A DNA stretch of 64,000 nucleotides from contig OX578146.1 in NCBI GenBank assembly GCA_951213105.1, positions 50,003,275 to 50,067,274 of the forward strand. The letters are read 5' to 3'. The DNA is from Amaurobius ferox (Eukaryota > Arthropoda > Arachnida > Araneae > Amaurobiidae). A program made the translations under genes and the position numbers. Numbering within the stretch: position 1 is the first letter of the stretch; each line of letters begins with the position of its first letter. A model generated the notes under the pieces. It searched no databases. It worked only from the letters and a program-made list of their open reading frames with translations, and had not been told where the DNA came from. Shown here in pieces: positions 25,301 to 36,885 of this stretch.

Positions 25301-26785
25301 CACAACAACCTTAAAGTACATTTACTGCCGGGTAGTAAAGGAATTCCTCTTCTAGCAGTATAGCTACATATATCTACAGTATTGCTGCAAATACATGGGC
25401 AAATACAGTATTGCTGCAAATACATGGGTTACCATATTTGTTACCATACAAGTATGCCCCTGTACTGGGTATCCCATGATCCCGCCGACTGTTTATGAGC
25501 CATTTTTTTTTTCTCTCTTCGTTTATGGGATAGCGAAATAATCTAAAACCTTTTCTGGAATGATTAGAGCAGTTTGGTACAGAAAACTCAACCATAATCA
25601 TTTCAATAACACTTCATATAGTGAAAATACAAACAGAGCCAGCAAAATAATGGATAACGCTACCTACTTCAGTGGACCTGACGAGTCAACTCCTATATAT
25701 AGGATTATAGGAGCCTTACATATAGCCATTGCCTTAAAAAGGAAAACTATTGAAATAACATTATTTTTATAATGCTTTAGCAAATTAAATAATTTTGATA
25801 TTTTTTGCACCCTTGATTTACAATTTGCAATCATTTTAGAAAGTTCTTAAACTGTTACACGTGATAATAAAACATACATTTCATAAACCATTATGTTAAA
25901 GAGCAAAATTTTAAGAATATTTGTAACCGTCTAGGTACAGCAATAGGCACGTCTCATAAAGTTGTCGCAGTAATGTTGCAGTATAACGTTATGTATTGTT
26001 GTACCAATATGTAACGTTGTATTCAAGTCACAACTAGGTATTGCTGGTTTCTACAAAGTTTAGGTTGGTTCGATACAAAGTTTAGGTATGAGATAAACAA
26101 TAAGAATGGCATATCTGCCTGAATATTATGAAGCAAAAAATCATTATTTGTTTTTTATTTACTATAAAAAAAAAAAATCTGCAGCTTTCTTTTGAACATT
26201 TGAATTTACAGCACATTTGCATAGCGCATTTTTCTATTTCTTCTAAATTGTCAATTAACGTTATCACGCAGTTAACGCTGTCATATAAATTTTGAAAGCT
26301 TTCTACAACAATTTTTTATGTTATTCTCCAACTTTTTGAAACATTTCTGGTTTCTCTGGATTAAGAATTATTAAATTATCAACAACTGTAGCAATAATCA
26401 GTCTCTTGTGCTTATGTGCTTATGTTTTAATACAATCATCGCACTCAAAATTTCACGGAAAAGCTCTTTTTTCTCGTAGTCCACGATGAACCATCTTCAT
26501 ATACAGGATCGGAAATATAAAATTGTAGGATTTATAGTGAAAACTCATCAAGTTTTCAACTGTTTTTCTCTGTTTCCAGATGAACATCACGCCGGGTATC
26601 ACCTACATTTTTATAAGCAATTTTATGTGTTTAAGCTATTTTAGCTCATCTAGGGATGTGTTTAGAAAAGTATTTAGGCTCAGCGTTTAGAAATCTTTTT
26701 TACCAAACAAATTGTTACTCCTGAGATTTGCTTTTACTTCAAGAAGTACCATGAAAATAATTTTTTTTTTCTCATGCAGGTGAAT
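22346..26785. other. Long unassigned stretch
   Basis: No coding exon, SINE or element end that I can defend in 4.4 kb. The openings at 23172-23378 (+), 23993-24232 (+) and 24427-24645 (+) have no recognisable domain. Local items: a G-run at 23558-23573, and a perfect 28-bp tandem duplication at about 25376-25432 (tacagtattgctgcaaatac twice). Confidence 0.3.
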
Positions 26786-26789
26786 ATAT

Positions 26790-27592
26790 TATAGGGAAAG
26801 TATTGCTTTCCCGAAATATTTCGATTTCTAGATTTTGATGCCAATATATGCTTTAGGCCCTCCTGAACACGTTTTGACTATTTTTGGAGTGATGTACGTC
26901 TCTTTGTGTATCTGTGGTCATTTTCTTGTGTACAGCGATAGCTACTACAAATATTAATGGATCTTCACGAAACTTTATATACGGCTTTGTTACTAAATAA
27001 TCTAGAGCTAGATAGAATTTTCTGAAATTTGAGTGAAAACTTCGAAATTTATTCGAAATTTTATATTTTTTTAACATCGCAAGATGCGACTAAATTTAAC
27101 ATAATCATATATAAAAGGGATCATATAGGACTCAATCATCCTTAAACGTAATTATTTCAATCATTGTTGTGAAAAATAGCCCCGATACAATTTTTTGGTT
27201 CGTGACGTCATTAGTTCCCTTAGGAAGGGGGGGGGGGGTAAGCTACCCGCCCCTGGAGGATACATTGGCAAGTAGGGTATCAATTGAAACATTTTTTTTT
27301 TATTTTTTCAAGCCCTTTAAAGTGGAGCGTAATATGCTGTAATTGTGTTCATTTAGACCAAAGATACAGATTTTCAATTCTTTTTTTTTTCATTAAAAAG
27401 CTTAAAAAAGGATTCTGTTATGAAAAGGTCGAGTTGGGCCACACTCTAGTTAATTTACGTGCATTTTTCAATGTTTCAGTGTATTTTTCAAAGTTAACAG
27501 CATTGTTTCGTGGATCTTGAGTATCATTATTTCGCATTAAAAGAAGTAAAACACTTGCAGTATGTAGGAAAGGAATGTGCTGCCCACATCAG
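26790..27592 (+). mobile_element. HC-family element, uninterrupted
   Basis: Starts near TAGGGAAAGTATTGCTTTCCC, a short palindrome, and ends GGAATGTGCTGCCCACATCAGA, the 3' hairpin shared with HA and HB. The text order matches 8791-11258 without its two insertions, which makes this the undivided reference. A G-run lies at 27227-27238. No coding frame. Confidence 0.7.
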
Positions 27593-27817
27593 ATATTTTT
27601 TGGATTAAATTTCAATTTTGTAGCCGACATGAAAATCTACGCCTCAGTTGAATACATTGTGTAGTCAACAATGCAAATCGAATGACAGATAACTGTAATA
27701 ATTATTTTTTTAAATAAATATTTGTGTGATACATTTTGCTGGTAATATATGTCTGGTTGCTTAGAAAAATCTGAAAAATAAACATTTTTATTTCGTCCAA
27801 AATATTGCTAACTTTTA

Positions 27818-28215
27818 CTTTATAATGCATGGTTATGTATAAGGAAAATATTAGAATCGTATCGAAAATCACCATTCAAGTTTTTGGCGGATCTACGTGA
27901 TGCGAGAACTCTAGAATCCGAAAAATTATAAGAGTGACACGTCTGTTTGAGCTGGAGTAGATATACGTACTATATCCACTCTAGCTCAAAATCTAACTGG
28001 CCAAATTTCACACAATTTGGTAAATAAGTTACTTGTGGGTTATCCTAGTGCTGATCAGATTTTGATACAATTCAGAAGAATAAAAACCTGTTTTTTTGTT
28101 GTTGTTTTTTTGCAAAAGAGTCTACAAAAATTGTCAAAATCTAAAATAAAAAACTACATAGGCCCAGATGTACCAATTGAATGGTAGTTTTATACGTTAT
28201 TTTTGAGCTAGAATC
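27818..28215 (+). mobile_element. HB-type element, 5' part, diverged
   Basis: Begins with a decayed HB palindrome (ACTTTATAATGCATGGTTAT...AAGGAAAAT). It goes through caccattcaagtttttggcg and one internal module (aatctaactggccaaatttc to ttttgatacaattc). It fades near 28215 without a 3' hairpin. Confidence 0.6.
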
Positions 28216-29895
28216 ATGGCAAAAAAAAAAAAAAAAACGGCTGGATTTCATGAATAGCTATTATTACTATATATTTATTCTCTTGGATCATAAGTGTACT
28301 CTCAGGATGCAAAAATAAGTCCTAATTTCTGTATAACTAACGCTTTTATTTAAAAGCACTAACAAGCGTAAATAGAAACAATGTGCAGTTTGATAACTAT
28401 CTTACAAAATCACTTAAGTGCAAATAAAACAGCAATTAAAAGCTCCGCTAATTCACAAAACAGCAGATTCTATTTGTTCTCAAAACACTGACGTATTTCA
28501 CAATTCCCCTTGACTCATATTATGTCAACTCTCTCAAACTGAACGATGATTTCCTTATAAACTCCAGAAACTTTTAGAAGAAGGGTGATAAAATCCAAAC
28601 TAGTTTGTATCTCTAAAAAACATTCGAAAAGCATTCGTGGATTCGAAAACTCGCCAGAAGTCTCCAAGTTGTCAATATTTCGCCAAATATAGTAAGGCAA
28701 CCCTACTTTCACGTAATAGGAATGGTTGCCTGTAAAAGCATTTTTCCATGCTAGAAGGAGCATAGCGAAGCATTTTAAATATCGTAATACTATTATAAGT
28801 TGACTAAATTTATCCAATTCTGGTTGCTAAACATTTCAATAAATGACTAAAGGTAGCCATAAATCGGTCAAAATGGCAACCTCGTAAATAGTGACTTCTG
28901 TAATTCTACATTGAACTGCGACAGGTCGTTGCATAGAAGCAAAAATGTACTTAATTAATAACCCACCACCATTCGCGGATCATAGTTTCGCGGTCAATAT
29001 CGCTCTTTAGAACAGTACAGACACTGAGATGATTAGTGTGCATAAAACTCCTCAAAGGAGTTTAGAAATTTTTTGGTAGAAATATATATACAACGAATCC
29101 GGTAGAAATTAAAGACATTTTAGCCCATCCTATCGCTAACTAAATTCTAAGCGCTCTGAATTACAGTGAATCAATCGTCTTCTGCTTTATAAAAGGGAGT
29201 TGCATGAAAAGGAATTTACTGATCATCCATAACAATCCAGTAAACCGTGGTTTTGCGGTTATTACCTCTCGTTAGCACAATTCAGGCAGGCGATGAGATA
29301 GATGTCATCAGTGATCACAAAACTCTTTAAGGCACACAACACAGTCACGAATACACGCGCGCTCGCAGACACACACACACATGCAGTAATCATGTCAATA
29401 AAGTAAAATACATTTATTTTTCCATATTTTACCCTTCTTTCTTTCATAAAGAAAGTGCCAAAGAACTGTCCAATCAAAATCCAATTTCATCTCTAGCATT
29501 GTCGTCTACGACAAAATGAAAAACTCTAAAAATTTCTAAATAGAAAAATGAAAAAGTGTCTAAATTGAAAAGCAGAACGGTGATAGCAACTTAAAGCTCA
29601 TGGGGTTGCATATGAGGATTCAAAGCTGTCTTGTGAGAACCAAATAGATCATTGAAAAGGGGAATTAATTATCAAGGATTATATTCTTGATGAGGAATCT
29701 GAATTCCCTTGGAACTTTACGAATTGCATTTTGTATATTTCCACTCTAAATTTGTGTGTATAGCTCTATGTGAAAATTCCCAAAGAAAATTTTATACCAT
29801 GGGAAAGTTAATAGATGATGTAAGTAACGGAACTGATTGCGCAGAATATTTAGTCAGATTGAAAATCATAATATTACCATCAGTTTTTACTTTTT
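28216..29895. other. Long unassigned stretch
   Basis: The 100-codon minus frame at 28515-28817 is the longest opening. It has hydrophobic stretches but no domain that I know, and near 28640-28690 it overlaps text of the tcgcca/ttcgcc type seen in HA. A (CA)n tract is at 29370-29384. Confidence 0.3.
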
Positions 29896-30401
29896 ACTTT
29901 CCCTGCAATACATGGTAATGTATAGGGAAAGTATTGGAATCATGCCGAAAATCGCAACTCGAGTTTTCGACGGATCTACACGTTTCGAGACCTCTAGAAT
30001 ACGAAAAAGCTATTTTTAGCGTGACGTCTGTGTGTGTGTCTGTCTGTCTGTGCAGATATTGTATCCACTCTAACTAAAAAACTAATGGACCGAATTTCAC
30101 AAAGTTTGGTAGGTAAGTTACTTGTGAGCGAGTCTGGTGCTGATTAGTTTTAGGTTCTAGGTTAAATGCTGATTTAATACGTAATTTTTAACGACGAAAG
30201 GAATAAAACCAACCCCATTACACTAGGACTAGCCGTTCTCGAGATATTTTAGTTTTTCTTACTTTCCCTACGCCACCTTTGAAAATAAGCCCGGTTACCA
30301 AATGAGAACGAAAATTGAATTAAAAGTGAAATAAATTTAATTAAAATAAAGAGAACGTTAATATAAATCTGCAGGGAAAGTCATGTGCTGCTCACATCAG
30401 A
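29896..30401 (+). mobile_element. HB-family element, internally deleted
   Basis: Both ends are crisp: ACTTTCCCTGCAATACATGG with AGGGAAAGTA at the 5' side, CTGCAGGGAAAGTCATGTGC with CTCACATCAGA at the 3' side. It is only ~506 bp, because the internal ~150-bp module is cut short (jump at tgctgattagttttaggttc). Microsatellite TGTG/TCTG at 30028-30050. Confidence 0.85.
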
Positions 30402-30855
30402 TTTTTTATTCTCTAACTGATATTAAGAAAAAAAATTCTGAAATTAATATTAAACACCACTATGGCATTTGAAAAAAGTTAGATCACCACAAGAAAACCA
30501 CAAAAAAAGTTACCTCAACACAAACTACAAAAAACCATTAATTCTCCCAAATATATCGGTAGGCGATTATATTATAAACTGACTGTACAGTTGAGAAATG
30601 TGGACACAAAAGAATTCATGACAATATAAAAGAGTTATCTTACGAGTCACCTACGATGTCAATGGCGTTTAGATATAAATCTGAACCTGATGTAGGATTT
30701 TTGTTTCACGTTCTACAATTTAAACTGTTCTTATAAATATATATATTTTTTTTTTTATAATTTTAACTTTTACAACTTTTAACTTTTTCTTGGTGTACTA
30801 TTGGTTTTGGACCTAACCATGTAAAACTATTTAATTTTACAGTATCAACATGGAA
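30402..30855. other. Unassigned stretch
   Basis: AT-rich. A plus-strand stretch around 30590-30700 is open in short pieces but shows no recognisable domain. Confidence 0.3.
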
Positions 30856-31792
30856 ACAAGAATGATCAATCATGCATAAAACACTTTCCAATTGAAATGA
30901 AAAATGTGAGACATTCAGCGGTGATATTATTTTAATTATCACAGATCTACGATAATTTATTTTACTTGGAAACATAACTTCATAGAAAAAATAAACTTTA
31001 TTCAAATGACGTTATTGAAATATAAATCGTCTGGTTCTCTATGTAAAAGTAGTGAAAATTTCATTCATACACTTTTATACCAGACTCCAGAGTTAAATAA
31101 TTTTGCGTGAAAAAAATCAGCAATTCTTATACATCTCATCTTTACAATCACTTGTTTACATTCTGCATCCGTTAAACTTAGGCTTCGTTGTAAATCAATG
31201 TTTGATGATCATTTAAACTCAAAAATATTGTAATTGGCGCAGAATATAGATGTGCAAAGATTACGCGAAAATAAAGCGGTTTTAGGACTGATGCATCACA
31301 AAATATAAATTTAAAAGATCTTTAAAAATCACGGTTTTTACTCTGGGAAAAAAGATGGATACCATATTTTATTTTGAAGTGGGTCGCGCGTTCTCGTCAT
31401 ATTATATGGGTGTAATTATTATTTTAATTTTTATTTAAAAAATTATCGAACATATTTTCCTGAAATTTCTTGTATATATTTTATGGGATAATTTGAATAT
31501 TTCCTAAAACTTTCGAAGCAATTTGTGAATTTTAAATTCGCTTAAAAAATGTTTGAAAAATGAGGTTCCATAGGGTTCAATGTATTTCATTTCTCCAACC
31601 CGGATTCAATCCAAAACTAAATGGATGATATTATTCATCATTCCCATATTTCCCACAGACCGTCTCAACAACATATTAAATTTAATTTTGATAAAGTCAT
31701 TTTTACGACAGTTATCGTGCGAACGGACATACATACAGACAGACAGAATGTACAATGTCATAACTACTTTTCAACTATGTTGTAAAGTGTTA
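30856..31792 (-). mobile_element. HD-family element, internally shortened
   Basis: Left end (3') gatcaatcatgcataaaaca followed by ctttccaattgaa. Right end (5') is the palindrome acttttcaac/gttgtaaagtgtt to 31792, preceded by agacagacagaatg. The body agrees with HD at 56080-57393, with about 350 bases missing in the middle. Confidence 0.7.
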
Positions 31793-31920
31793 ATAAAATG
31801 CAGTTGAATTGGCGCAAATAAACAGCCTGCGTAGTAGAATGTGCAGAAACGTCAGGGCAAAAGGGCATTACATTTTACCATAGCGGGTAATAGTAGACTA
31901 ATGATAATGACAAATAAAAA

Positions 31921-32704
31921 TCTGGTGTTGGCAGCACATGACTTTCCCTGCAGACTTATATCCACGTTCTCTTTATTTTAATTAAAGTTAATTCATTTTT
32001 AATTCAATTTTCGTTCTCATTTGGTAACTGGACTTATTTTCAAAGTTGGCTTAGAGATAGTACGAAAAAACTAAAATATCTCGAGAATGGCTAGTCATGA
32101 TGTAATGGGGTTGGTCTTATTCTTTTCTTCGTTAACAATTACGTATAAAACAAGCGTTTAATGGATATATTTGAGCATACGTAGTGTTTTATTTTAGATT
32201 TTGACGATTTTTGCGGGCCATTTTGCAAAAAAAGGCAGGTTATTTTCTTTCTGAATCGTACCAAAATCTAATCAGCACCAGGGTGACCCACAAGCGACTT
32301 ATCTACCGAATTTTGTGAAATTCGGTACATTAGTTTTTCAGCTAGAGTGGATACAGGCTTTTGCGGGCCATTTCGCAAAAAAAGGCGCGGTTTTTTATTC
32401 CGAATCGTACCCAAAACTAATCAGCACCAGATTCGACCACAAGTGACTTACCTATCAAATTTTATGAAATTCGGTCAATTAGTTTTTCAGTTAGAGTGGA
32501 TACAAAATCTGTATAGACAGACAGGCAGACACACACACACAGAGAGAGACAGACACATAAACACACACACAGACATCACGCTAAAAATAGTTTCTTCGTA
32601 TTCTAGAGGTCTCGAAACGCGTAGATCCGTCGAAAACTCGAGTTGCGATTTTCGGCATGATTCCAATACTTTCCCTATACATTACCATGTATTGCAGGGA
32701 AGTA
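31921..32704 (-). mobile_element. HB-family element with two internal modules
   Basis: Left end TCTGGTGTTGGCAGCACATG, right end palindrome CTTTCCCTATACATTACCAT...GCAGGGAAGTA. Two ~149-bp modules (anchors at 32255 and 32404) and a mixed CACA/GAGA/GACA tract at 32516-32575. Confidence 0.85.
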
Positions 32705-33010
32705 AAAATTGAATTTAAACCCATTAAATACCAAAATTTACGTTTATCCTGAAAACAAGTTATTTAGAATGCTTGAATAACAATATATGTTTAAAGATTT
32801 TATTTGCTAAAATACTTTAAGTGATTTTAAATGAACGTACACTGATACTTATTTTTACCGTAGTCACTAGCTGGTGTTCTGAAGAATGCATAATTTACTA
32901 CTAAATTCTACAGTGTATATGCGAGTGAGGAAGGAAAGATACGTAACGATTTTATTTTTTTAAAAACGCATGTATATATTTTATTGAAAGTGAATATTTT
33001 AGTTTCCGGT
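32705..33010. other. Unassigned stretch
   Basis: AT-rich, nothing recognised. Confidence 0.25.
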
Positions 33011-33315
33011 AAATAAAAAATATTCATCAAAGAAGATAAATTTAGATATAGCCTACTAAAATTAGAGGTTAAACGATTATAATTTTCTAAAGCAGCCGTT
33101 TTTAATGCAGAAATAATGAAAATTCTCATACTGCTAAGCATAAAGAGTGTTTTGTTTGGCAAAATTCTACGTGTGACGTCACGTGCCCATGCTTTATTGA
33201 AGAGACAGACTACCTCCACTAAGGTCGAGCATGCAAATAACTCAACAAAGATACAGAGCGCAAGCACCAATGTACTGAGCATTTTGGAGATCGTGTACAG
33301 AGCCCAACCGTGCAT
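33011..33315 (-). CDS. Possible first coding exon with signal-peptide-like start
   Basis: A minus-strand frame opens at 33315. An internal methionine at about 33282 begins a hydrophobic stretch, MLSTLVLALCIFVELFACST, which reads like a secretory signal peptide. The stretch is followed by Cys, Arg and Lys residues (ARDVTRRILPNK). A splice donor could lie inside the frame (GAGgtagtc near 33212). Upstream, on the same strand, the sequence changes to a GC/CpG-richer segment (33330-33700), which would fit a promoter and 5' UTR. I do not recognise the protein. It may also be a chance frame. Confidence 0.25.
33172..33185. promoter_or_regulatory. Overlapping CRE and E-box
   Basis: TGACGTCACGTG combines a full palindromic CRE (TGACGTCA) with a CACGTG E-box. 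It is seen directly. Any regulatory role is inference and rests on the nearby CpG-richer segment. Confidence 0.35.
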
Positions 33316-33329
33316 AAATGAGGAGGCTG

Positions 33330-33720
33330 AGTAATAGTGCCTCTAATTACCATTCCTTCTGGCGGTGGAAGAGAATCTTTCGGCAGGCAAAAGCCAGCAC
33401 TTTCGCATGAAAAACGACAGTCCCACTGACTCTGTGCTGCGGGCGACTGCAATTAGCATAACCAGTCTATCTCGAGAACGAACAAGTTTTCTCTGGCCAT
33501 GGAAAGAGAGATCCTATCCCTCCTTCCCCCATCCCTCGGCCGGAGAGAGAGGTGCGTCGCTAACCTTGTTTCCAGAGATTAAGGTCGATGGAGAAGACGG
33601 AGGGACTCTCATGCTCTCGCTCTACTGTGACATCGGAGATTTCGCTTTACGTACAGGCTCTATATCATACATGCATAAATTTGTCGTTAGAGTAAATCCT
33701 ATACCGATATATACGTAGAC
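33330..33720. other. CpG- and GC-richer segment
   Basis: A patch of balanced composition, unlike the AT-rich surroundings and unlike any repeat family in the window. The plus strand is open from a GTG at 33365 to 33718 (117 codons) with no recognised domain. The minus strand would be the 5' flank of the signal-peptide-like frame. Octamer-like ATGCTAAT occurs on the minus strand near 33455. It could be a single-copy host exon or a promoter. Confidence 0.35.
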
Positions 33721-33963
33721 TTTAAATTTGCTGCCCTTTGAATTAATTTTATACCACTTTATTACCATATTTGCCATCTTTAAGCAGTTGTCACATTTGT
33801 CACACTTAATATAGCACACTTAACACAGCATTTATCACACTTAACATATTTTATAGGCATGAACAGAATCTTGTGTACATCACTGTAAAACATTTGCAAG
33901 CAAGTTCCTAAAAGTTTCAGTAGAATCAGCTATCCATAATGGGGAGCAAGGTTCCTTATTATT

Positions 33964-34029
<66 letters not shown>

Positions 34030-34689
34030 GAAAATACCGTGAAATATAATATTATAAAATCATCAGAAATCACACTTAAAAGGCGCTAAGCTGCACTAAA
34101 AAGACGATTAAAAATATTTTCAAAAAGAAAAGAGGTATGGATGGAAACAATATACCAAAAGATGGCCGGGGGGAGTTGTGACCCCCTCACCCCGGTTAAG
34201 CATGCTTTGCGTCGCGACAACACTCCCGGAGAGCCGGTATATTGCAAAATAGAATATGAATGTATCAAATTTTAAGATGTAAACAGACATCATACACAAA
34301 CAAATATAAGATATAATTGTCGAGATCCAGCCTTATCAAAATTCATCAACAGTAAATGTTTGAAATATGTCTGAAATATTGTTTGAAATATGTTCACTAG
34401 TATAAATGAGCAAAATTACATAGCTTCTACTTAAAGAAGACTTTAAATATTGACACTTAATAGAACAATTATAACAAAGTCTATTTCCAAAACCATTTAC
34501 CTGAATGACAATCAATAGCATCATACATGTAGATGTACATCCCCATACCGCATCATACAAGATGAAGCAAATCTTCCATAACGTATTATACAATAGACCC
34601 TATTCAAGAGGTCCCATATCAGTTATCACACGCTTTATCTGTGACTATCCAGTATGTATATTGCCATCAGTTTTATTTAAATATAAACG
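33721..34689. repeat. Spacer with (TA)n and GC-rich hairpin G
   Basis: (TA)n at 33968-34025. The G segment, copy 2, lies at 34161-34242. The remaining sequence up to the reverse transcriptase stop at 34690 may be the 3' part of the Penelope-like element. No GIY-YIG endonuclease motif is visible there in any frame. Confidence 0.45.
34161..34242 (-). repeat. GC-rich hairpin segment G, copy 2
   Basis: Inverted copy of 21861-21942. It reads GGCCGGGGGGAGTTGTGACC ... CCGGAGAGCCGGTA on the plus strand. The stem is preserved although the bases between the arms differ. Confidence 0.65.
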
Positions 34690-35505
34690 TTAACTATCGG
34701 TTACAGTTATTTTATAAAATTTGTAGATAATGTCACATAAAAAATACTTGGGAAAACCCTGTGAGATGGTGTTTTGTAGGAAACGATAATCGCATAAATA
34801 TCGATCTTCCATTTTACTGTTTATTCTTTGACTACGTATTAATTGTCCTAGTATAATATTTCTAAAAACATTTTTGTGCATACAAGAGTTCCAGTTTATG
34901 ATATAATTGATTTTGAAGTGGAAGTCGTTGCGTTTGTCGTACAAACAGAAACCAGTAGAACCACCTGGTTGTTTGTATATTGTTATATCCAGAAAATTTA
35001 GACTTTTGTTGACATTATATGGAGTTTCAGTAAGTTTTAAATGTTGTGGATAGAAAGTAAAATCCATCTAATATGCTTCACATGGATACGCTATCAAAAT
35101 GTCATCAACGTAGCGAATGAACAGAATTTCGATTAATATATGTGTTCCATCTTCATATTTATTCAGATATATATCAGCAAGTATTGATGAACAACCACCC
35201 CCCATGGGTATACCATGTAATTGTTTAAAATAAGATGTGCCATCAAATAGTACAGTTTCGAATAAAACCATTTCCACCAATGTTTTAAATCTATATTTGC
35301 TAATAATCGACTGCAGATTGTATTTTTCGTATATTTCCATGACAATATCGTATAAGTCCTTGATGTTGATATTTGAAAACAAATCATTAAAATCGAAACT
35401 TCTAAAATACAAATTTTCAGTAATTACATTTATTTTTTTAATAGCTTCTATACTATTACTAATAAAATATGCACCTTTATTTATTATATATATATATACA
35501 TATAC
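34690..35505 (-). pseudogene. Penelope-like reverse transcriptase, one in-frame stop (P1)
   Basis: The protein would copy its own RNA into DNA at the insertion site. Order along the minus strand: SFDFNDLFSNINIKDL (RT motif with the first catalytic Asp region), then HGIPMGGGCSSILADIYL (the motif before the active site), then the catalytic box FIRYVDDILI. The C-terminal part contains NFLDITIY and LYDKRNDFHF and runs to ITVTDS. These phrases occur in the same order in the copies at 54.2-55.6 and 57.7-58.1 kb. A single TAG at 35068-35070 interrupts an otherwise open frame from 35547 to 34690. The N-terminal third is missing: the frame runs into a (TA)n-like tract at 35483-35530. No GIY-YIG domain follows, so this is an endonuclease-less copy or a 3'-truncated one. 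The family assignment is from recalled motif layout, not a search. Confidence 0.75.
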
Positions 35506-35544
35506 ATATATATATATACATATATAAATATAAATTAGTAAATC

Positions 35545-36143
35545 CAATGTTAGAATGTATGTAGTAACTCATAATGCACTATTCCAAAATTTTCTACAAA
35601 ATACAAAGAAATAAAAGAAATTAAGACATAAATAGGAAATAATAAAGCGTAATGCAGGTCATAAAGACAAAGACAATCAACAAATTTCAAAAAGGAGGAA
35701 TGAAAATAAGAAAACAAAAAAATCAAGCAAAAAAGCTTGCACATGGAAGAGCTTTAGGCTTACGATAAGTTCATTTCGAAAAAATTCTCTTCGGGTCCAT
35801 ATATCCCTTCGAAATGAACACAAAAATGCTTGTTTCTGAAACACAAGATAGATTTTATCTATAAACTTGTGTTATATGGACGACAAGCATATAGATACCT
35901 CAAAACACACCTCATCAGCGCAACCATGACGAGCAAAATATGACTAGAGCAATGTTGCCATATGCCAAAATGAAAAGATGTGATTTGCTGTTGCCAAAGA
36001 GAGTAATAAAAACAGTACTGCGCAAAAGCAATAAAATGAGTTATTCAACAGTTAAAGCTTCAAGATAAAAAGATGAAAATATAATTTCAAGAGAATGAAG
36101 AAGTACGGCTAAAATAAGATAATAAGGGGAGAATAAGAGAATT

Positions 36144-36145
<2 letters not shown>
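35545..36145 (-). mobile_element. Penelope-like pLTR / 5' region (p1)
   Basis: It lies directly upstream (minus sense) of the P1 reverse transcriptase. It shares ordered text with 55692-57665 and 53430-53960: aatccaatgttagaatg, agcttgcacatggaagagct, aatgcttgtttctgaaacac, aaccatgacgagcaaaat, gttgccaaagagagtaa. In Penelope-like elements such repeats flank and separate RT units. An (AT)n tract closes it at 36147-36186. Confidence 0.7.
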
Positions 36146-36146
<1 letters not shown>

Positions 36147-36190
<44 letters not shown>

Positions 36191-36218
36191 ATTCCAGAAA
36201 TGAAGCTGGAATTTTCAT
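36147..36218. repeat. (AT)n followed by perfect 13-bp-arm hairpin
   Basis: (AT)n at 36147-36186 runs into ATGAAAATTCCAG (36185-36197), loop AAATGAAG, and the exact inverse CTGGAATTTTCAT (36206-36218). It sits at the outer edge of p1, so it may belong to the element end. Confidence 0.85.
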
Positions 36219-36529
36219 AAACGCCTGTAATTGTGGCTTTTCTTATCAATTTACCGACATTATCAACAGGATGCTGATAGTAGCTGATAATGTCAACAAA
36301 GTAGCTGAAATTATCAATAAAGTAGCTGAAATTATATCAACAAAGTAGCTCAATATTGGGGATTACGAACCCCAGTCCGCCTCTGCTTCTAGTTGCACTA
36401 CTAATATGTTTGGCAGTGAAACGACTTCTACTATATAACAGTCCATTGCAAATAAGAAGTAAGTGACCACTAGATCATCCATTCACCATAGATTCGTTGA
36501 ACTTGTGACTAGTCAGAGATAGTGAGATA
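36219..36529. other. Short minisatellite and unassigned spacer
   Basis: 36268-36352 has four imperfect units with gtagctgaaattatcaa. The remainder to 36529 is unassigned. Confidence 0.4.
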
Positions 36530-36780
36530 AAGACTTCAAATATGGTGTACGGGTAGATAGTTTGAAAGGAAGAAAGTCTCCAATTTCAGTTCTCCAATAT
36601 TTTCTACTTTACTGGAAGCCGCACGCCAAAATGTTCGATTTTCCGAATCAATGAGAAATGCTTCCTTTAAAACGTAATATAGGCTTGATATTTGGCATAT
36701 GGGCCAATCATCTGACAAAAAATGCAAGAAAAAAGAGTTTTTCAAAAATGTTCATTTAAGGGGGTGAAGTGATAGGGGGT

Positions 36781-36885
36781 TGTTGTTGTTGAGACCCGGA
36801 TCGTCCGACCTACCAGAAAGGTGTAAGGCAACTGGTTGGACGGCCGGGAAGTGCCACCCAATTTAGACCGGAATCCAGTGGGGGA
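36781..36885 (-). mobile_element. SINE-1, 5'-truncated, with 15-bp target duplication
   Basis: Only the 3' ~105 bases of SINE-1 are present (ttgttgttgttgagaccc to gaatccagtggggga). It is flanked by identical GAAGTGATAGGGGGT at 36766-36780 and 36886-36900. 5' truncation and a 15-bp duplication are what target-primed reverse transcription by a LINE produces. Confidence 0.9.

Noticed and set aside
28515..28817. 100-codon minus-strand frame as a membrane protein gene
   Set aside because: No recognised domain, no upstream signal, and part of it overlaps text shared with HA-type repeats.
30590..30710. GIY-YIG-like phrase KYIGRRLYYKL as a Penelope-like endonuclease
   Set aside because: The surrounding conserved residues (Arg, His, Glu, Asn) are not in place, and no RT lies nearby on that strand.
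35905..35935. CTGATGAG on the minus strand within pLTR p1, a possible hammerhead ribozyme core
   Set aside because: Penelope-like pLTRs can carry hammerheads, but no stem II and no following GAAA is found, and the word is not conserved in p2 (57429-57445).
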